A stretch of 64,000 nucleotides of DNA, taken from Corynebacterium sp. p3-SID1241 (lineage in GTDB: Bacteria; Actinomycetota; Actinomycetes; Mycobacteriales; Mycobacteriaceae). Below, piece after piece: positions 18,323 through 30,698 of this stretch. Position 1 is the first letter of the stretch. Every line of letters starts with the position of its first letter. The notes beneath the pieces were generated by a model, which saw only the letters and a program-made list of their open reading frames with translations, did no database searches and had not been told where the DNA came from. A program made the translations under genes and the position numbers. The stretch covers positions 36,939 through 100,938 of the forward strand of contig JALXWS010000007.1 in assembly GCA_025144025.1 (NCBI GenBank), written 5' to 3'.

Positions 18323-19825
18323 CTAGCGGAAGGTGGAGAACTTCTTTACCACCCAGCGGCTCAGAACAAGCAGGATCACACCCAACACAATGGATACAAC
18401 GCCAAGGGAGATAAAGAAGGCATTCTCCGCGCCTGCATCATCCGGGTTGTAGAAGCTAGCTAGAGAACCTGCCAACGACGTACCCATGGCAACCGCCATC
18501 ATCCATACAGCCATCATGCGGGACGGGAATACCACCGGTGCCACCTTCGTAGCAAGTGCGTTACCCACCGGCGACAGGAGGAGCCCCGCCATAGTGAATA
18601 GGAACAGAATGAGGATAATGACATACATCGGCGTGGAGTTCGCTGCCGCACCCGAGTACGGCAGGAAGAAGAACAAGGAGATGCCGATGACGATATTGGC
18701 TACGCCGAACTTCACTGGGGTGGACCACTGCCTATCCCCAAGCTTTGTCCACATCGTTGCAAAGACAGCAGAGAAAATGACAATGAAGATCGGGTTAATG
18801 GATTGCACCAGTGATGGCGGAACTTCCCAGCCAAAGACATGGCGATCCAATCGCACATCCGAATAAATCGTCATCACTGTAAACTGCTGCTGGAAGATGC
18901 CGAAGAACAAAACACCGGAAATAAACATCGGAATAAAGCCCAACAGGCGGTTCTTTTCCTCGCGGGTGACCAGATTCGAGGTATACATCTGCGCCCACAG
19001 ATAGATTGCTGCAGCAAGAGCAACCGCGGTAACGATATTGGACAGCCAATCCACCTGAATAGCGCCGGTGGCCAGCGCCACAACCATAACCACGATAATG
19101 GCCGCAACTACCACCCCGCCCATGAGCAGCTGCTTCGAGCTAGCCGGGTTGGGCACCTCGTGCCCCGCATCCTTAATGGTGGTTTTGCGCATAAGGGAAT
19201 ATTGGATCAAGCCGAGCGCCATACCAATTGCCGCGATTCCGAAGCCCCAGTGGAAGCCCTTCCAGCCCCACAGCGCAGTGGTAATTAGCGGACCAAATAG
19301 ACCACCGATATTGACGCCCATATAGAAGATGGAGAAGCCACCATCGCGACGCGGGTCATCGCGGGTGTACATGGAGCCGAGCACGACCTGGGCAGTGGTC
19401 TTAACGCCGCCAGAGCCGACAGCAATCAGGACTAGGCCGATGGCCAGTCCAGTTACCGCAGGGATAAATGCCAGGGCGAGGTGGCCGACCATGACCAGAA
19501 CGGCCGAATAGAACAGCGTGCGCTCGGCCCCCAAAACACGGTCAGCGACAAGAGAAGCTAACAAGCAGGCCATGTACACCAAGCCGCCGTAGGCACCCAC
19601 GATCGACGTAGCATCAGCCCGATCCAAGCCAAGTCCACCATCAGTGGTGGCGTAGTACATATACAGCAAGACAAGTGCTTGCATGCCGTAGAAGCTAAAG
19701 CGCTCCCACATTTCCACGCCAAAGAGATTGGCCAAGCCCCAAGGGTGGCCAAAGAATGTGCGTTCGCCGCTCTGCGGGGTGGGCGCGGCGGCCTGTGCTG
19801 CCACGTCAGATGTGTGTTTCTCCAT
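18323..19825 (-). CDS. Proton-dependent di-/tripeptide transporter, POT (PTR2) family
   Basis: 500-residue secondary transporter importing short peptides with protons. The POT family N-terminus is present: FFGHPWGLANLFGVEMWERF, SFYGMQALVLLYM, with the ExxER-type WERFSFYG motif. There are 12-14 membrane segments, and the GSGGVKTTAQVVLGSMY and DDPRRDGGFSIFYMGVNIGG blocks are typical. The first 20 residues are hydrophilic and cytoplasmic. It is monocistronic, with a clear hairpin behind it. No operator was recognised upstream. Confidence 0.93.
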   Translation of the reverse strand: MEKHTSDVAAQAAAPTPQSGERTFFGHPWGLANLFGVEMWERFSFYGMQALVLLYMYYATTDGGLGLDRADATSIVGAYGGLVYMACLLASLVADRVLGAERTLFYSAVLVMVGHLALAFIPAVTGLAIGLVLIAVGSGGVKTTAQVVLGSMYTRDDPRRDGGFSIFYMGVNIGGLFGPLITTALWGWKGFHWGFGIAAIGMALGLIQYSLMRKTTIKDAGHEVPNPASSKQLLMGGVVVAAIIVVMVVALATGAIQVDWLSNIVTAVALAAAIYLWAQMYTSNLVTREEKNRLLGFIPMFISGVLFFGIFQQQFTVMTIYSDVRLDRHVFGWEVPPSLVQSINPIFIVIFSAVFATMWTKLGDRQWSTPVKFGVANIVIGISLFFFLPYSGAAANSTPMYVIILILFLFTMAGLLLSPVGNALATKVAPVVFPSRMMAVWMMAVAMGTSLAGSLASFYNPDDAGAENAFFISLGVVSIVLGVILLVLSRWVVKKFSTFR

Positions 19826-19986
19826 AAGATTATCTGACCATTCGGAGTTCTAAATCACAAATCCGACGCTATAGGTTTAGTGTCGCACGATAGAAATAAA
19901 CCTAACGACCTGCAGAAATTTCTCTTCGAGCTTCACCCCATTCGGATGCAGGGAGAAAGCCCTCCAAGCAGCAGAAAACGCAAAGG

Positions 19987-20024
19987 GCCCTGCCCGCAGC
20001 TCAAGTTTGGCTGCAGGGCAGGGC
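19987..20024 (-). terminator. Terminator after clpP2
   Basis: GCCCTGCCCGCAGC (19987-20000) pairs with GCTGCAGGGCAGGGC (20010-20024), with one bulge, 24 bases beyond the clpP2 stop. On the minus strand CTTTGCG follows. Confidence 0.8.
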
Positions 20025-20047
20025 TTTATGGGACGTTCTATCCCGTC

Positions 20048-20671
20048 CTAAGCGTTGAGTTTGCGGTACCCAAAGACCGTATCGATGATGCCGTATTCAA
20101 CGGCTTCCTCAGCAGTCAGAATCTTATCGCGATCGGTATCGATGCGGATCTGCTCTGCGGTACGGCCGGTGTGCTCCGACAACGTAGTCTCCATCAGCTT
20201 GCGCATACGCTCAATCTCAGCGGCCTGAATCTCCAAGTCAGAAACCTGGCCCTGAGTGCCTTGGGTTGCTGGCTGGTGGATGAGCACACGGGAGTTAGGC
20301 AGCGCTGCGCGCTTGCCCGGTGCACCCGCAGCCAAAAGCACGGCTGCTGCAGAAGCGGCCTGACCCAAGCACACGGTCTGAACGTCAGGACGCACGTAGC
20401 GCATGGTGTCATAGATAGCCATCAACGCGGTAAAAGAACCACCCGGCGAATTGATGTACATGGTGATATCGCGGTCCGGATCCTGGCTTTCTAGGACCAG
20501 CAGCTGCGCCATGATGTCATTAGCAGAGGTGTCATCCACCTGGGTGCCCAAGAAGATGATGCGCTCTTCAAAGAGCTTGGAATATGGGTTGGTTTCCTTG
20601 GTGCCCTGTGCGGACTGCTCAATGAAGGACGGCAGAACGTAGCGGGAATTTGGCATCTGAGGTTGATTCAT
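20048..20671 (-). CDS. clpP2: ATP-dependent Clp protease proteolytic subunit 2
   Basis: 207-residue serine protease subunit. Catalytic Ser is in LGQAASAAAVLLAAG, His in SRVLIHQPATQG, and Asp in RIDTDRDKILTAEEA. IYDTMRYVRPDVQTVC is the family block before the active site. Actinobacterial ClpP1 and ClpP2 form a mixed tetradecamer that works with ClpX (7752-9047) or ClpC. It follows clpP1 by 20 bases on the same strand, so the pair is one operon. Confidence 0.96.
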   Translation of the reverse strand: MNQPQMPNSRYVLPSFIEQSAQGTKETNPYSKLFEERIIFLGTQVDDTSANDIMAQLLVLESQDPDRDITMYINSPGGSFTALMAIYDTMRYVRPDVQTVCLGQAASAAAVLLAAGAPGKRAALPNSRVLIHQPATQGTQGQVSDLEIQAAEIERMRKLMETTLSEHTGRTAEQIRIDTDRDKILTAEEAVEYGIIDTVFGYRKLNA

Positions 20672-20691
20672 AGTGATTTTCTCCTTATTCC

Positions 20692-21291
20692 CTAGTTGCT
20701 CAGAGGGCCGTTAACGGACTCGATGACGTGGTCAACAATGCCGTATTCTTTAGCCTGCTGTGCAGTCATCCAACGGTCACGGTCAGAGTCCTTAGTGATC
20801 TGCTCAAAGGTCTGGCCAGTGTGCTCCGCAATAAGCTCGGCCATCTCACGCTTTGTTTGTGCAAACTGCTCAGCCTGGATAGCGATGTCTGCAGCAGTAC
20901 CGCCAACACCAGCAGAAGGCTGGTGCATCATAATGCGTGCGTGCGGCAGTGCGAAGCGCTTGCCTTTAGTTCCGCCGGAAAGCAGGAACTGACCCATGGA
21001 AGCTGCCAAGCCCATGCCATAGGTAGCGATATCGCAAGGCGAGTACTTCATGGTGTCGTAGATGGCCATGCCGGCCGTAACTGAGCCACCCGGGGAGTTG
21101 ATGTAGAGCGAAATGTCGCGAGTGGGGTCCTCGGCGGACAGCAGGAGGATCTGGGCGCACAGCTTGTTCGCAATCTCATCATCGACCTGGGTTCCCAGGA
21201 AGATAATGCGCTCGCGCAACAGGCGCTCGTACACGCTATCGCTCAGATTCATACCCGTAGACGACGAGTTCATTGAAATCTTCTCAGACAT
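20692..21291 (-). CDS. clpP1: ATP-dependent Clp protease proteolytic subunit 1
   Basis: 199 residues. Catalytic Ser is in [17 protein letters not shown], His in [14 protein letters not shown], and Asp in [13 protein letters not shown]. The start at 21291 ([11 protein letters not shown]) is preceded by GAAGGAGAA. The longer reading frame to 21423 has no support. It is the first gene of clpP1P2. A candidate ClgR site lies about 75 bases upstream. It is divergent from the MntR-type regulator. Confidence 0.96.
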   Translation of the reverse strand: MSEKISMNSSSTGMNLSDSVYERLLRERIIFLGTQVDDEIANKLCAQILLLSAEDPTRDISLYINSPGGSVTAGMAIYDTMKYSPCDIATYGMGLAASMGQFLLSGGTKGKRFALPHARIMMHQPSAGVGGTAADIAIQAEQFAQTKREMAELIAEHTGQTFEQITKDSDRDRWMTAQQAKEYGIVDHVIESVNGPLSN

Positions 21292-21364
21292 TAGTGGTTC
21301 TCCTTCAAGTGAAGAATGCTTTAACTGGCCCCACCTTACCGGCATTCCTCTCAAACTTGGCCTC

Positions 21365-21382
21365 TGTTCGCTATGAGCGTTG
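21365..21382. promoter_or_regulatory. Candidate ClgR-binding site for clpP1P2
   Basis: TGTTCGCTATGAGCGTTG fits the corynebacterial ClgR motif WNNWCGCYNANRGCGWWS at 17 of 18 positions, with one mismatch at the central A. ClgR activates clpP1P2 and clpC in C. glutamicum, and the site stands 74-91 bases before clpP1, the expected region. Confidence 0.55.
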
Positions 21383-21429
21383 GGCCACAGCCCCAAAGGC
21401 GCACACGGAAGCTGGGTTAACATTTACTC

Positions 21430-22110
21430 ATGTCTGTTTCCGAGCTGTCCACCAGTACCCAGAACTATTTGAAAGCTATCTGGGGGCTAAAGGAATGGTC
21501 ATCCGAGCCCGTTACCGCCACGCTTATAGCGAAACAGCTGGGACTCAAGCTCTCCTCGGTTTCCGATGCAGTGCGCAAAATGGCGAAGCAAGGGCTCGTG
21601 TCACACACGCCCTATGGCTCTGTGGAGTTAACCGAACTTGGCAGGCAGTACGCATTGGTCATGGTGCGCCGTCACCGATTGCTTGAGTCTTTTTTGGTTC
21701 AAGCATTGGGCTACACCTGGGACGAAGTCCATAATGAAGCCGAAAATCTCGAACACGCGGTGTCTGACATGCTCATAGAACGTGTGGATAAGTTCCTTGA
21801 TTACCCCACTAGGGATCCGCACGGCGATCCTATCCCTACGGTTGATGGACAGATCACCATCCCCAGTGCGCATCGCCTCACCGACAGCGGTGCACAATCG
21901 CAGGTGACCGTGGAACGCATTTCTGATTCCGACCCACAACTGCTGAAGTTCCTTGAAGAGCGCGGCATTGTCACTGGGGCTGTTCTTAGCACGCGCGAGG
22001 GAGCGCCCTTTTCAGATTCTCTCGAAATACAGGTGGCCGGCGGCACTCAGTGGGTAGTACTTGGACGCCCAGCTACCGACGCAGTGTTTGTAGCACACCA
22101 CAACCTTTAG
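21430..22110 (+). CDS. mntR: DtxR/MntR-family metal-dependent regulator
   Basis: 226 residues with the family's three parts. The N-terminal winged helix (about 1-75) contains STQNYLKAIWGL and TATLIAKQLGLKLSSVSDAVRKM. The dimer/metal domain contains VRRHRLLESFLVQALGYTWDEVHNEAENLEHAVSD, with the His/Glu metal ligands. A C-terminal SH3/FeoA-like domain ends the protein (about 155-226). The length and overall pattern suit corynebacterial MntR, which represses Mn import when Mn is plentiful. A specific Mn rather than Fe response is inferred. It is divergent from clpP1 and is followed after 145 bases by the nrd genes. Confidence 0.82.
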   Translation: MSVSELSTSTQNYLKAIWGLKEWSSEPVTATLIAKQLGLKLSSVSDAVRKMAKQGLVSHTPYGSVELTELGRQYALVMVRRHRLLESFLVQALGYTWDEVHNEAENLEHAVSDMLIERVDKFLDYPTRDPHGDPIPTVDGQITIPSAHRLTDSGAQSQVTVERISDSDPQLLKFLEERGIVTGAVLSTREGAPFSDSLEIQVAGGTQWVVLGRPATDAVFVAHHNL

Positions 22111-22154
22111 ACATTCCCCTTTGCATTAATCCTGCTCTCACCTGCCCTTTTCAA

Positions 22155-22196
22155 AACTACGTTAGACCGTAGTTGCAACTACGGCATTGCGTAGTT
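22155..22196. promoter_or_regulatory. Tandem palindromic operators upstream of nrdI
   Basis: Two copies of AACTACG-N6-CGTAGTT at 22155-22174 and 22177-22196, separated by GC. The join gives a perfect 16-base palindrome CGTAGTTGCAACTACG in the middle. They end 60 bases before the nrdI start. Two adjacent boxes are typical of ribonucleotide-reductase promoters bound by NrdR, but the half-site and the 22-base centre spacing do not match the usual NrdR box. The regulator therefore remains open (NrdR variant, MntR-type, or another). Confidence 0.65.
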
Positions 22197-22255
22197 AGTC
22201 TTTTCGAATATCACCTACCCCACTTATGGCTAAGGCCAGGATGAGCAGGATTGCC

Positions 22256-22693
22256 ATGTCAGACTCACCAGATTTGGTGTACTTTTCCAGCGTTTCAGAG
22301 AACACGAAAAGATTCGTCGAACGCTTAGATAGACCCGCGGTGCGCATTCCACTGCGCCCCAAGAAAACCGGGATGATCCAGGTTTCACACCCGTACGTAC
22401 TCATCGTTCCCACCTACGGCGGCGGCTCGCTCAAACGCGCCGTCCCCAAACAGGTCATCGACTTCCTCAATGACCCAATCAACCGCTCCTTTATCCGGGG
22501 CGTTATTACCTCAGGGAATACCAACTTCGGAAGTGCTTACTGCGTCGCCGGACGCATCATTTCCGCCAAGTGCCACGTACCGGAGCTGTATCACTTCGAG
22601 CTTCTCGGCACCCAGAAGGACATCGCCGCCGTAAAGCAGGGCCTTCAGAAGTTTTGGGAGCAGCAAAAGCAGCTAACGATGACACCCCATTAA
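22256..22693 (+). CDS. nrdI: NrdI flavodoxin for ribonucleotide reductase activation
   Basis: 145-residue FMN protein. The FMN-binding segment [18 protein letters not shown] opens the protein, and [20 protein letters not shown] and [15 protein letters not shown] are NrdI hallmarks. In class Ib systems NrdI feeds oxidant to the metal site of NrdF. In class Ie systems it is needed to make the modified-tyrosine radical. The start at 22256 gives the usual N-terminus, and AGGA precedes it; two upstream ATGs would add ten residues. It heads nrdIEF, with no nrdH in this locus. Confidence 0.92.
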   Translation: MSDSPDLVYFSSVSENTKRFVERLDRPAVRIPLRPKKTGMIQVSHPYVLIVPTYGGGSLKRAVPKQVIDFLNDPINRSFIRGVITSGNTNFGSAYCVAGRIISAKCHVPELYHFELLGTQKDIAAVKQGLQKFWEQQKQLTMTPH

Positions 22694-22743
22694 TCCCCCA
22701 CAAGATGAAGAACACATCCGCATCACACAGATTGGAAAACACA

Positions 22744-26275
<3,532 letters not shown>

Positions 26276-26314
26276 CCACGTCTCCCTACACCCAACTAAG
26301 AAAGAAGGTTTACC

Positions 26315-26896
26315 ATGACCACCCCACGTATCAGCGTTATCGTCGGCAGCCTGCGCCGAGAGTCATTTGCACGCAAGATTGCACACGAGGTGCTCACGAT
26401 GATCCCTGAAGGCTACGAGGCAAACATCGTGGAAATCCGTGACTTGCCGCTCTATGACTTCGACTACGATGACCCCGCCGTCACGGACAAGCCCACTCCG
26501 GCTGAGTACACCACCTTTCGCGAGACCATCAAGAACTCGAGCGGGATCCTCTTCATTACGCCAGAGAACAACCGCACTATCCCTGCCTGCCTCAAAAACG
26601 CAGTGGACATCGGCTCTAAACCCAACTCAGATGTGGCGTGGAAGAACCTTCCCGTAGGTATCATTAGCCACTCTGTAGGCCGCATGGGCGGCTACAGTTC
26701 ACAGAAGAACCTTCGCCTCGCTCTGTCCTACTTCGACATGCCGCTCCCTGGTCAGCCCGAAGTATTTCTGGGCCAATCCCCCACCCTTTTCGAAGAGTCC
26801 GGACATCTCAATCAACGTACCGCAGACTTTGTCAAGGATTACGTTATGCGCTTCCTGCAGTTGACCGACGAGGCCTTTAGAGCCAAGAACGGCTAG
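26315..26896 (+). CDS. NAD(P)H-dependent FMN reductase family flavoprotein
   Basis: 193-residue flavodoxin-fold reductase. The phosphate-binding loop is IVGSLRRESFARKIA at the N-terminus, and the flavin-site motif TPENNRTIPACLKNAVDI (usually TPEYN) is clear. GIISHSVGRMGGYSSQKNLR also fits the NADPH_dep_red family. AAGAAAGAAGG stands before the ATG. It is the last gene of the nrd block, about 300 bases past nrdF, before a strong terminator. The context suggests it could reduce NrdI, though many of these enzymes reduce free FMN or quinones. Confidence 0.85.
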   Translation: MTTPRISVIVGSLRRESFARKIAHEVLTMIPEGYEANIVEIRDLPLYDFDYDDPAVTDKPTPAEYTTFRETIKNSSGILFITPENNRTIPACLKNAVDIGSKPNSDVAWKNLPVGIISHSVGRMGGYSSQKNLRLALSYFDMPLPGQPEVFLGQSPTLFEESGHLNQRTADFVKDYVMRFLQLTDEAFRAKNG

Positions 26897-26971
26897 CGGT
26901 ATCCCCAGCCAACACACATCACGCCCTCTTCGAAGTACTCAAAGACTCCTAGAGGGCGTTCACAATGACAC

Positions 26972-27018
26972 AAACCCCGGATTCAGGCTCATCCTTGAGT
27001 TACCTGAATCCGGGGTTT
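26972..27018. terminator. Bidirectional terminator between the nrd block and tig
   Basis: AAACCCCGGATTCAGG and CCTGAATCCGGGGTTT form a long perfect stem with T-rich flanks on both strands. It serves the FMN reductase gene (rightward) and tig (leftward, ending at 27070). Confidence 0.9.
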
Positions 27019-27069
27019 CATGCGCGCTCGCCACCACACATGTGGCAGCAGCGCGTTACAAGCGGGAGA

Positions 27070-28428
27070 TTACTTCTCCTCGGAAGCTTCTGCAGCGTCC
27101 TCTTCTTCGATTTCACCGAAGTACTGGTCAACGTCCACGTCGTTGCCCTCTTCATCCTTAACGGTGGTGCGGCAGATAGCGGCAGCCAGTGCCTTGCCAC
27201 GGCGCACGTCAGAGAAGAGGTTGGCAATCTGTCCGTTGGACTGCAGCTGTTGGATGAACTGGTTCGGATCCATGCCGTAGGACTGTGCGGTAAACAGGAT
27301 GTGGTCGGTCAGCTCCTGCTGGGAGACTTCCGGCTCTTCCTGCTCCGCCACGGCGTCGAGGAATAGCTGGGTGCGGACGGACTCTTCCGCCTGCTCGCGG
27401 GTCTGCTTATCAAACTCTTCACGGGAAGTTCCCTGTGCCTCGAGCAGCTGAGCCAAAGCCTTCTCGTCGTGAGCCAGCTGGCCCAAGATCTGGTGCAGCT
27501 GGGAGTGAGCCTGCTCATCTACAACGGACTGCGGCAGCTCGAACTCAACCTCAGACAGTGCAGACTTCAGAACCTCATCGCGGATTTGTGCCGCCTGCTC
27601 GGCCTTCTTGGTCTCCTCCACCTGAGTCTTGGTGGATTCGCGCAGCTCGTCCATGGTGTCGAACTCGGAAGCCATCTGAGCAAACTCATCGTCCATAGCT
27701 GGCAGCTTGCGCTCCTTGGACTGCTGAACGTGGACCTTGATGGTGGCCTCTTCGTCCTTGTGCTCGCCAGACTGAATGGTGGAGGTGAACTCGTTGTCCT
27801 CACCGGTCTTCATGCCGCGCAAGGCGGTATCCAAGCCCTTGATGAGGTCATCGTCACCGATGCGGTAGGACAGACCCTCGGTAGAGGCGTCCTCGATCTT
27901 CTCGCCGTCAATCTCAGCAGTGATATCGATAATGGCGTAGTCACCGGTCTTCATCTTGCGCTTGGTGTCCTTAAGCTCACCAAAGCGTTCAGCCAGCTCC
28001 TCCAGAGCCTTATCGACGTCCTCTTCGTCAGCCTTCAGGGCCGGAACGGTAACGGAGATCTTGGAAAAGTCCGGAACCTCGAACTCTGGGCGGATATCAA
28101 CCTCTGCGGTAAATTCCACAAAGTCCTTGTCCTCGATCTTGGAGATATCAACGTCCGGCTGGCCGATGACCTTCAGATCGTTTTCCTTCACTGCCTGCTC
28201 GTAGCGGGAAGGCAGCATGTCATTGACAACCTGCTCCAGGATGGGGCCGCGGCCGAAGCGAGCGTCAATAAGCTGGCGCGGTGCCTTGCCCTTACGGAAA
28301 CCTGGAATAGAAACCTGCTGTGCGATTGCCGCGTAAGCCTGATCGATTTCCTGGTCCAGCTCCGCAAACGGAACGTTGACGGTGAGCTTAACGCGGGTAT
28401 CGCTCAGCTTGTCTACGGTGGTCTTCAC
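27070..28428 (-). CDS. tig: Trigger factor, ribosome-associated chaperone
   Basis: 452-residue folding helper at the ribosome exit tunnel. The ribosome-binding loop [17 protein letters not shown] is near residue 44. The FKBP-type prolyl isomerase domain spans about 155-245 ([17 protein letters not shown]). A long helical C-terminal domain follows, with an acidic tail ([14 protein letters not shown]). It is monocistronic, between a strong terminator and tRNA-Pro. Synteny with clpP1P2 is usual in corynebacteria, but here the nrd block separates them. Confidence 0.96.
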   Translation of the reverse strand: MKTTVDKLSDTRVKLTVNVPFAELDQEIDQAYAAIAQQVSIPGFRKGKAPRQLIDARFGRGPILEQVVNDMLPSRYEQAVKENDLKVIGQPDVDISKIEDKDFVEFTAEVDIRPEFEVPDFSKISVTVPALKADEEDVDKALEELAERFGELKDTKRKMKTGDYAIIDITAEIDGEKIEDASTEGLSYRIGDDDLIKGLDTALRGMKTGEDNEFTSTIQSGEHKDEEATIKVHVQQSKERKLPAMDDEFAQMASEFDTMDELRESTKTQVEETKKAEQAAQIRDEVLKSALSEVEFELPQSVVDEQAHSQLHQILGQLAHDEKALAQLLEAQGTSREEFDKQTREQAEESVRTQLFLDAVAEQEEPEVSQQELTDHILFTAQSYGMDPNQFIQQLQSNGQIANLFSDVRRGKALAAAICRTTVKDEEGNDVDVDQYFGEIEEEDAAEASEEK

Positions 28429-28473
28429 GAGTGAATCTCCCTGGCTTCATTGTTTTACGTACATAAACTTAAA

Positions 28474-28513
28474 GGGGGTCCGGAAATCCTTATTAGGGCA
28501 TTTCCAGACCCCC
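28474..28513 (-). terminator. Terminator after tRNA-Pro
   Basis: GGGGGTCCGGAAAT and ATTTCCAGACCCCC form a stem with one mismatch, just past the 3' end of the minus-strand tRNA gene. CTTTAAGTTT follows on that strand. Confidence 0.75.
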
Positions 28514-28518
28514 ATACG

Positions 28519-28592
28519 TCGGGGCGACAGGATTTGAACCTGCGACCCCCTGCTCCCAAAGCAGGTGCGCTACCAAACTGCGCCACGCCCCG
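28519..28592 (-). tRNA. tRNA-Pro (anticodon TGG)
   Basis: The cloverleaf is complete: acceptor CGGGGCG/CGCCCCG, anticodon stem CCTGC/GCAGG with loop TTTGGGA (TGG), and T arm GCAGG-TTCAAAT-CCTGT. The discriminator base is A. The 3' CCA is not encoded. It reads proline codons CCA/CCG. Confidence 0.96.
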
Positions 28593-28726
28593 TATGTAGG
28601 CCACCAAGTTGCCTTGGCTGCGTTGCATACCTGAGACAGTGTACCGTGTCCGTTTTAAATCTCCTAAACGGACCCCCATTAAACGGTATCTCCGCAGCCT
28701 AGCGAGCATTTTTGACAGGTTTCCGA

Positions 28727-29548
28727 CTAAAAATCGAAATCAAACATTCCATCAAAGAAGCCGTCACCATCACCATCCGTCAGGCCGTCAAAGAAACCGC
28801 CACCGTCATCACCGCCACCCATATCGCCAGCGTCGCCTGCATCGCCGCCGTCGGCACCGAAGTCTCCACCGCCCATTTCATCGGGACCGCCCCAAGCGCC
28901 GCTCTCCGCGGCTGCCGCGGAATAACCGACGCCGGACATGCCAGAAAAGAGGGCATTAAACATCATGGAGTAGCCCATCATCCACACACCGGTTTGCAAA
29001 GCATCTGCCCACCACGGACGGGAATACCAACCAGCGGGAACCGGACGCCCCGCCACGGTGCCACCTGGGTAGTAGTTCGGGGTATCCGCCGAAGCATATG
29101 GAGAGGCAGTAATCTGCTGACCATTCGCTTCCACCGTGCGTTTTTCAGTGACCTTGCCAGCCGCGCGCTGCCCTTCCAGCGGAGGAAGTTCCGGACCCGG
29201 GTTAATACCCATAATTTCGCGAGCGGCATTAACGTAATGCATTCCCTCCAATGCAGATTCACGGGCCAGATTGGCCTGTTTAACGGTCGTCGCCTGCGCA
29301 ATTGCGGAATTCGCCGCGGTAAAGCGCTCCGAGGCGTCCGCCATCGCTTGCTGAGAAGCAGTATCCGTGCCAGAAATCTGCATTACCTGGCCGCCGAGAC
29401 GCTCTATCCACCGGCGGGCATCAGCCTGGGCGTCCGCAAGCTGCGTTGCTTCACGCTCCTCGCGCTTCTTTTTGGAGGTAGGCGAGGAAATTAGCCAAGC
29501 TCCACCGCCGAGCACGATTGCCACAAGAAGAAAGTTCACAGAAATCAT
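28727..29548 (-). CDS. Membrane-anchored DUF1542-type protein with Gly/Asp-rich tail
   Basis: 273 residues. One N-terminal membrane helix (LLVAIVLGGGAWLI) is followed by a charged helical region (KKREEREATQLADAQADARR). Next come alanine-rich helices (residues about 55-110) and a Pro/Tyr-rich segment (YYPGGTVAGRPVPAGWYSRP). The low-complexity acidic tail is made of GGD, GDAGD and FFDG units and ends MFDFDF. The function is unknown. The topology suggests an anchored envelope-associated protein. The tail's regular Asp/Gly spacing could bind cations, but that is only a guess. Confidence 0.75.
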   Translation of the reverse strand: MISVNFLLVAIVLGGGAWLISSPTSKKKREEREATQLADAQADARRWIERLGGQVMQISGTDTASQQAMADASERFTAANSAIAQATTVKQANLARESALEGMHYVNAAREIMGINPGPELPPLEGQRAAGKVTEKRTVEANGQQITASPYASADTPNYYPGGTVAGRPVPAGWYSRPWWADALQTGVWMMGYSMMFNALFSGMSGVGYSAAAAESGAWGGPDEMGGGDFGADGGDAGDAGDMGGGDDGGGFFDGLTDGDGDGFFDGMFDFDF

Positions 29549-29681
29549 CGCTTTCTTTAACGAGGTTTAGTCTCGCTAAACCAACGGTTGACGCAGCCAT
29601 TCAGTTCCCTATGCCTTGCTCATTTTATTTTTTGACCCTGTGTGCGCTAAAGTATGGCGCAGCGTTTCAATAGCGCTCTGT

Positions 29682-29756
29682 GGGAATGTCGTATAGTGGC
29701 TAATACCTCAGCCTTCCAAGCTGAAGACGCGGGTTCGATTCCCGTCATTCCCTCCA
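29682..29756 (+). tRNA. tRNA-Gly (anticodon TCC)
   Basis: Acceptor GGGAATG/CATTCCC, anticodon stem TCAGC/GCTGA with loop CTTCCAA (TCC), and T arm GCGGG-TTCGATT-CCCGT. The 3' CCA is encoded. It reads GGA/GGG glycine codons. Confidence 0.96.
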
Positions 29757-29759
29757 CTT

Positions 29760-29788
29760 TCGCTCATCTTTCAGGTGGGCGATTTTTC
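29760..29788 (+). terminator. Terminator after tRNA-Gly
   Basis: TCGCTCATC and GGTGGGCGA pair (two G-U pairs) and are followed by TTTTT, directly after the tRNA. Confidence 0.7.
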
Positions 29789-29894
29789 GTTTTCTACCTA
29801 CCCCGGACCCGCTCATTCCGTCTTGAGCCCCCATTCCCAGCTGGCCACACTTGTTTTAAGGCAGAATTATGCGGCGATGTGTAGGGTGGCACAC

Positions 29895-30587
29895 ATGACT
29901 TCAACCATTAAGTATTCTGAATTCATCCGCAATCGCCATTCTCCCCGCGCCTTCTTACCGGAGCCCATGCCGGTAGAAGACATCAAGCAGGTTCTGGAAG
30001 ACGCCCAGTCCGCCCCGTCTAACTCCAATACCCAGCCGTGGAATGTTCACCTCGTAGGCGGGGAAAGACTCAAAGAACTAAGCGTCGCCCTTATTGAGGA
30101 ATTCGATACCAACGGACTCAGCCCGGATTTCACCACCGATTATGGTGAGGGTGTCCATCCCCAGCGATCCCAGGAGCTGGCCGCCAAAATGTACGGGCTG
30201 CTTGGTATTAAGCGCGAGGATAAAGAAGGCCGCATGGAGTTCGTCCGCGAAAACCTGCGCTTCTTTGGCGCACCCCATGCGGCGCTTCTTTTTATCCCGC
30301 CGATGGGCGACCGCATCCGCGCCGCCTTTGACCAGGGAACCTACACCCAAAACTTCCTGCTTTCCTTGGAAGCACACGGATATCACGGCATCCCACAGGG
30401 CATGATCTCCTTGATTGCGCCAACCGCACGTGAATTCCTCGGCGTGGACGAGGACTACAAGCTAGTCACCGCCATCACCTTTGGCACTGCCGATGAATCT
30501 AGCCCAGTCTTCAACACGGCTCCGGGCCGCGCGCCGCTATCGGATACCGTAACGATTCACGGTATCGAGGGCCTGGACCTCGATTAG
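29895..30587 (+). CDS. Nitroreductase family flavoenzyme
   Basis: 230-residue FMN-dependent NAD(P)H oxidoreductase. The N-terminus EFIRNRHSPRAFLPEPMPV carries the Arg-His-Ser FMN phosphate contacts. APSNSNTQPWNVHLVGGERL is the family Q-P-W segment, and SLEAHGYHGIPQGMIS and FGTADE lie near the C-terminus. The start at 29895 is chosen because the conserved N-terminus begins there; upstream codons overlap the tRNA terminator. Likely substrates are quinones or nitroaromatics, and the physiological one is unknown. Confidence 0.9.
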   Translation: MTSTIKYSEFIRNRHSPRAFLPEPMPVEDIKQVLEDAQSAPSNSNTQPWNVHLVGGERLKELSVALIEEFDTNGLSPDFTTDYGEGVHPQRSQELAAKMYGLLGIKREDKEGRMEFVRENLRFFGAPHAALLFIPPMGDRIRAAFDQGTYTQNFLLSLEAHGYHGIPQGMISLIAPTAREFLGVDEDYKLVTAITFGTADESSPVFNTAPGRAPLSDTVTIHGIEGLDLD

Positions 30588-30675
30588 GAGTCCAGCCCTA
30601 CCAGACACCTCCTTTTACCGATTTAGCTCAACAAACGGCCCGGGGCGGAAGTAAATAAGAGAAGGTCGCCGAAGG

Positions 30676-30690
30676 GGGGCGTCGGCAAGC
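30676..30690. repeat. 15-base repeat GGGGCGTCGGCAAGC (1 of 4 exact copies)
   Basis: The same 15-mer occurs at 40225-40239, 61848-61862 and, reversed, at 61597-61611. A 14-base copy is cut by IS110 copy 1 at 10045-10058. This copy lies between genes, just before TAGAAT, which could be a -10 element for the following gene. Confidence 0.6.
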
Positions 30691-30698
30691 CTAGAATT

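Noticed and set aside
27469-28434. 321-residue frame on the plus strand
   Set aside because: Antisense to tig; no homology pattern.
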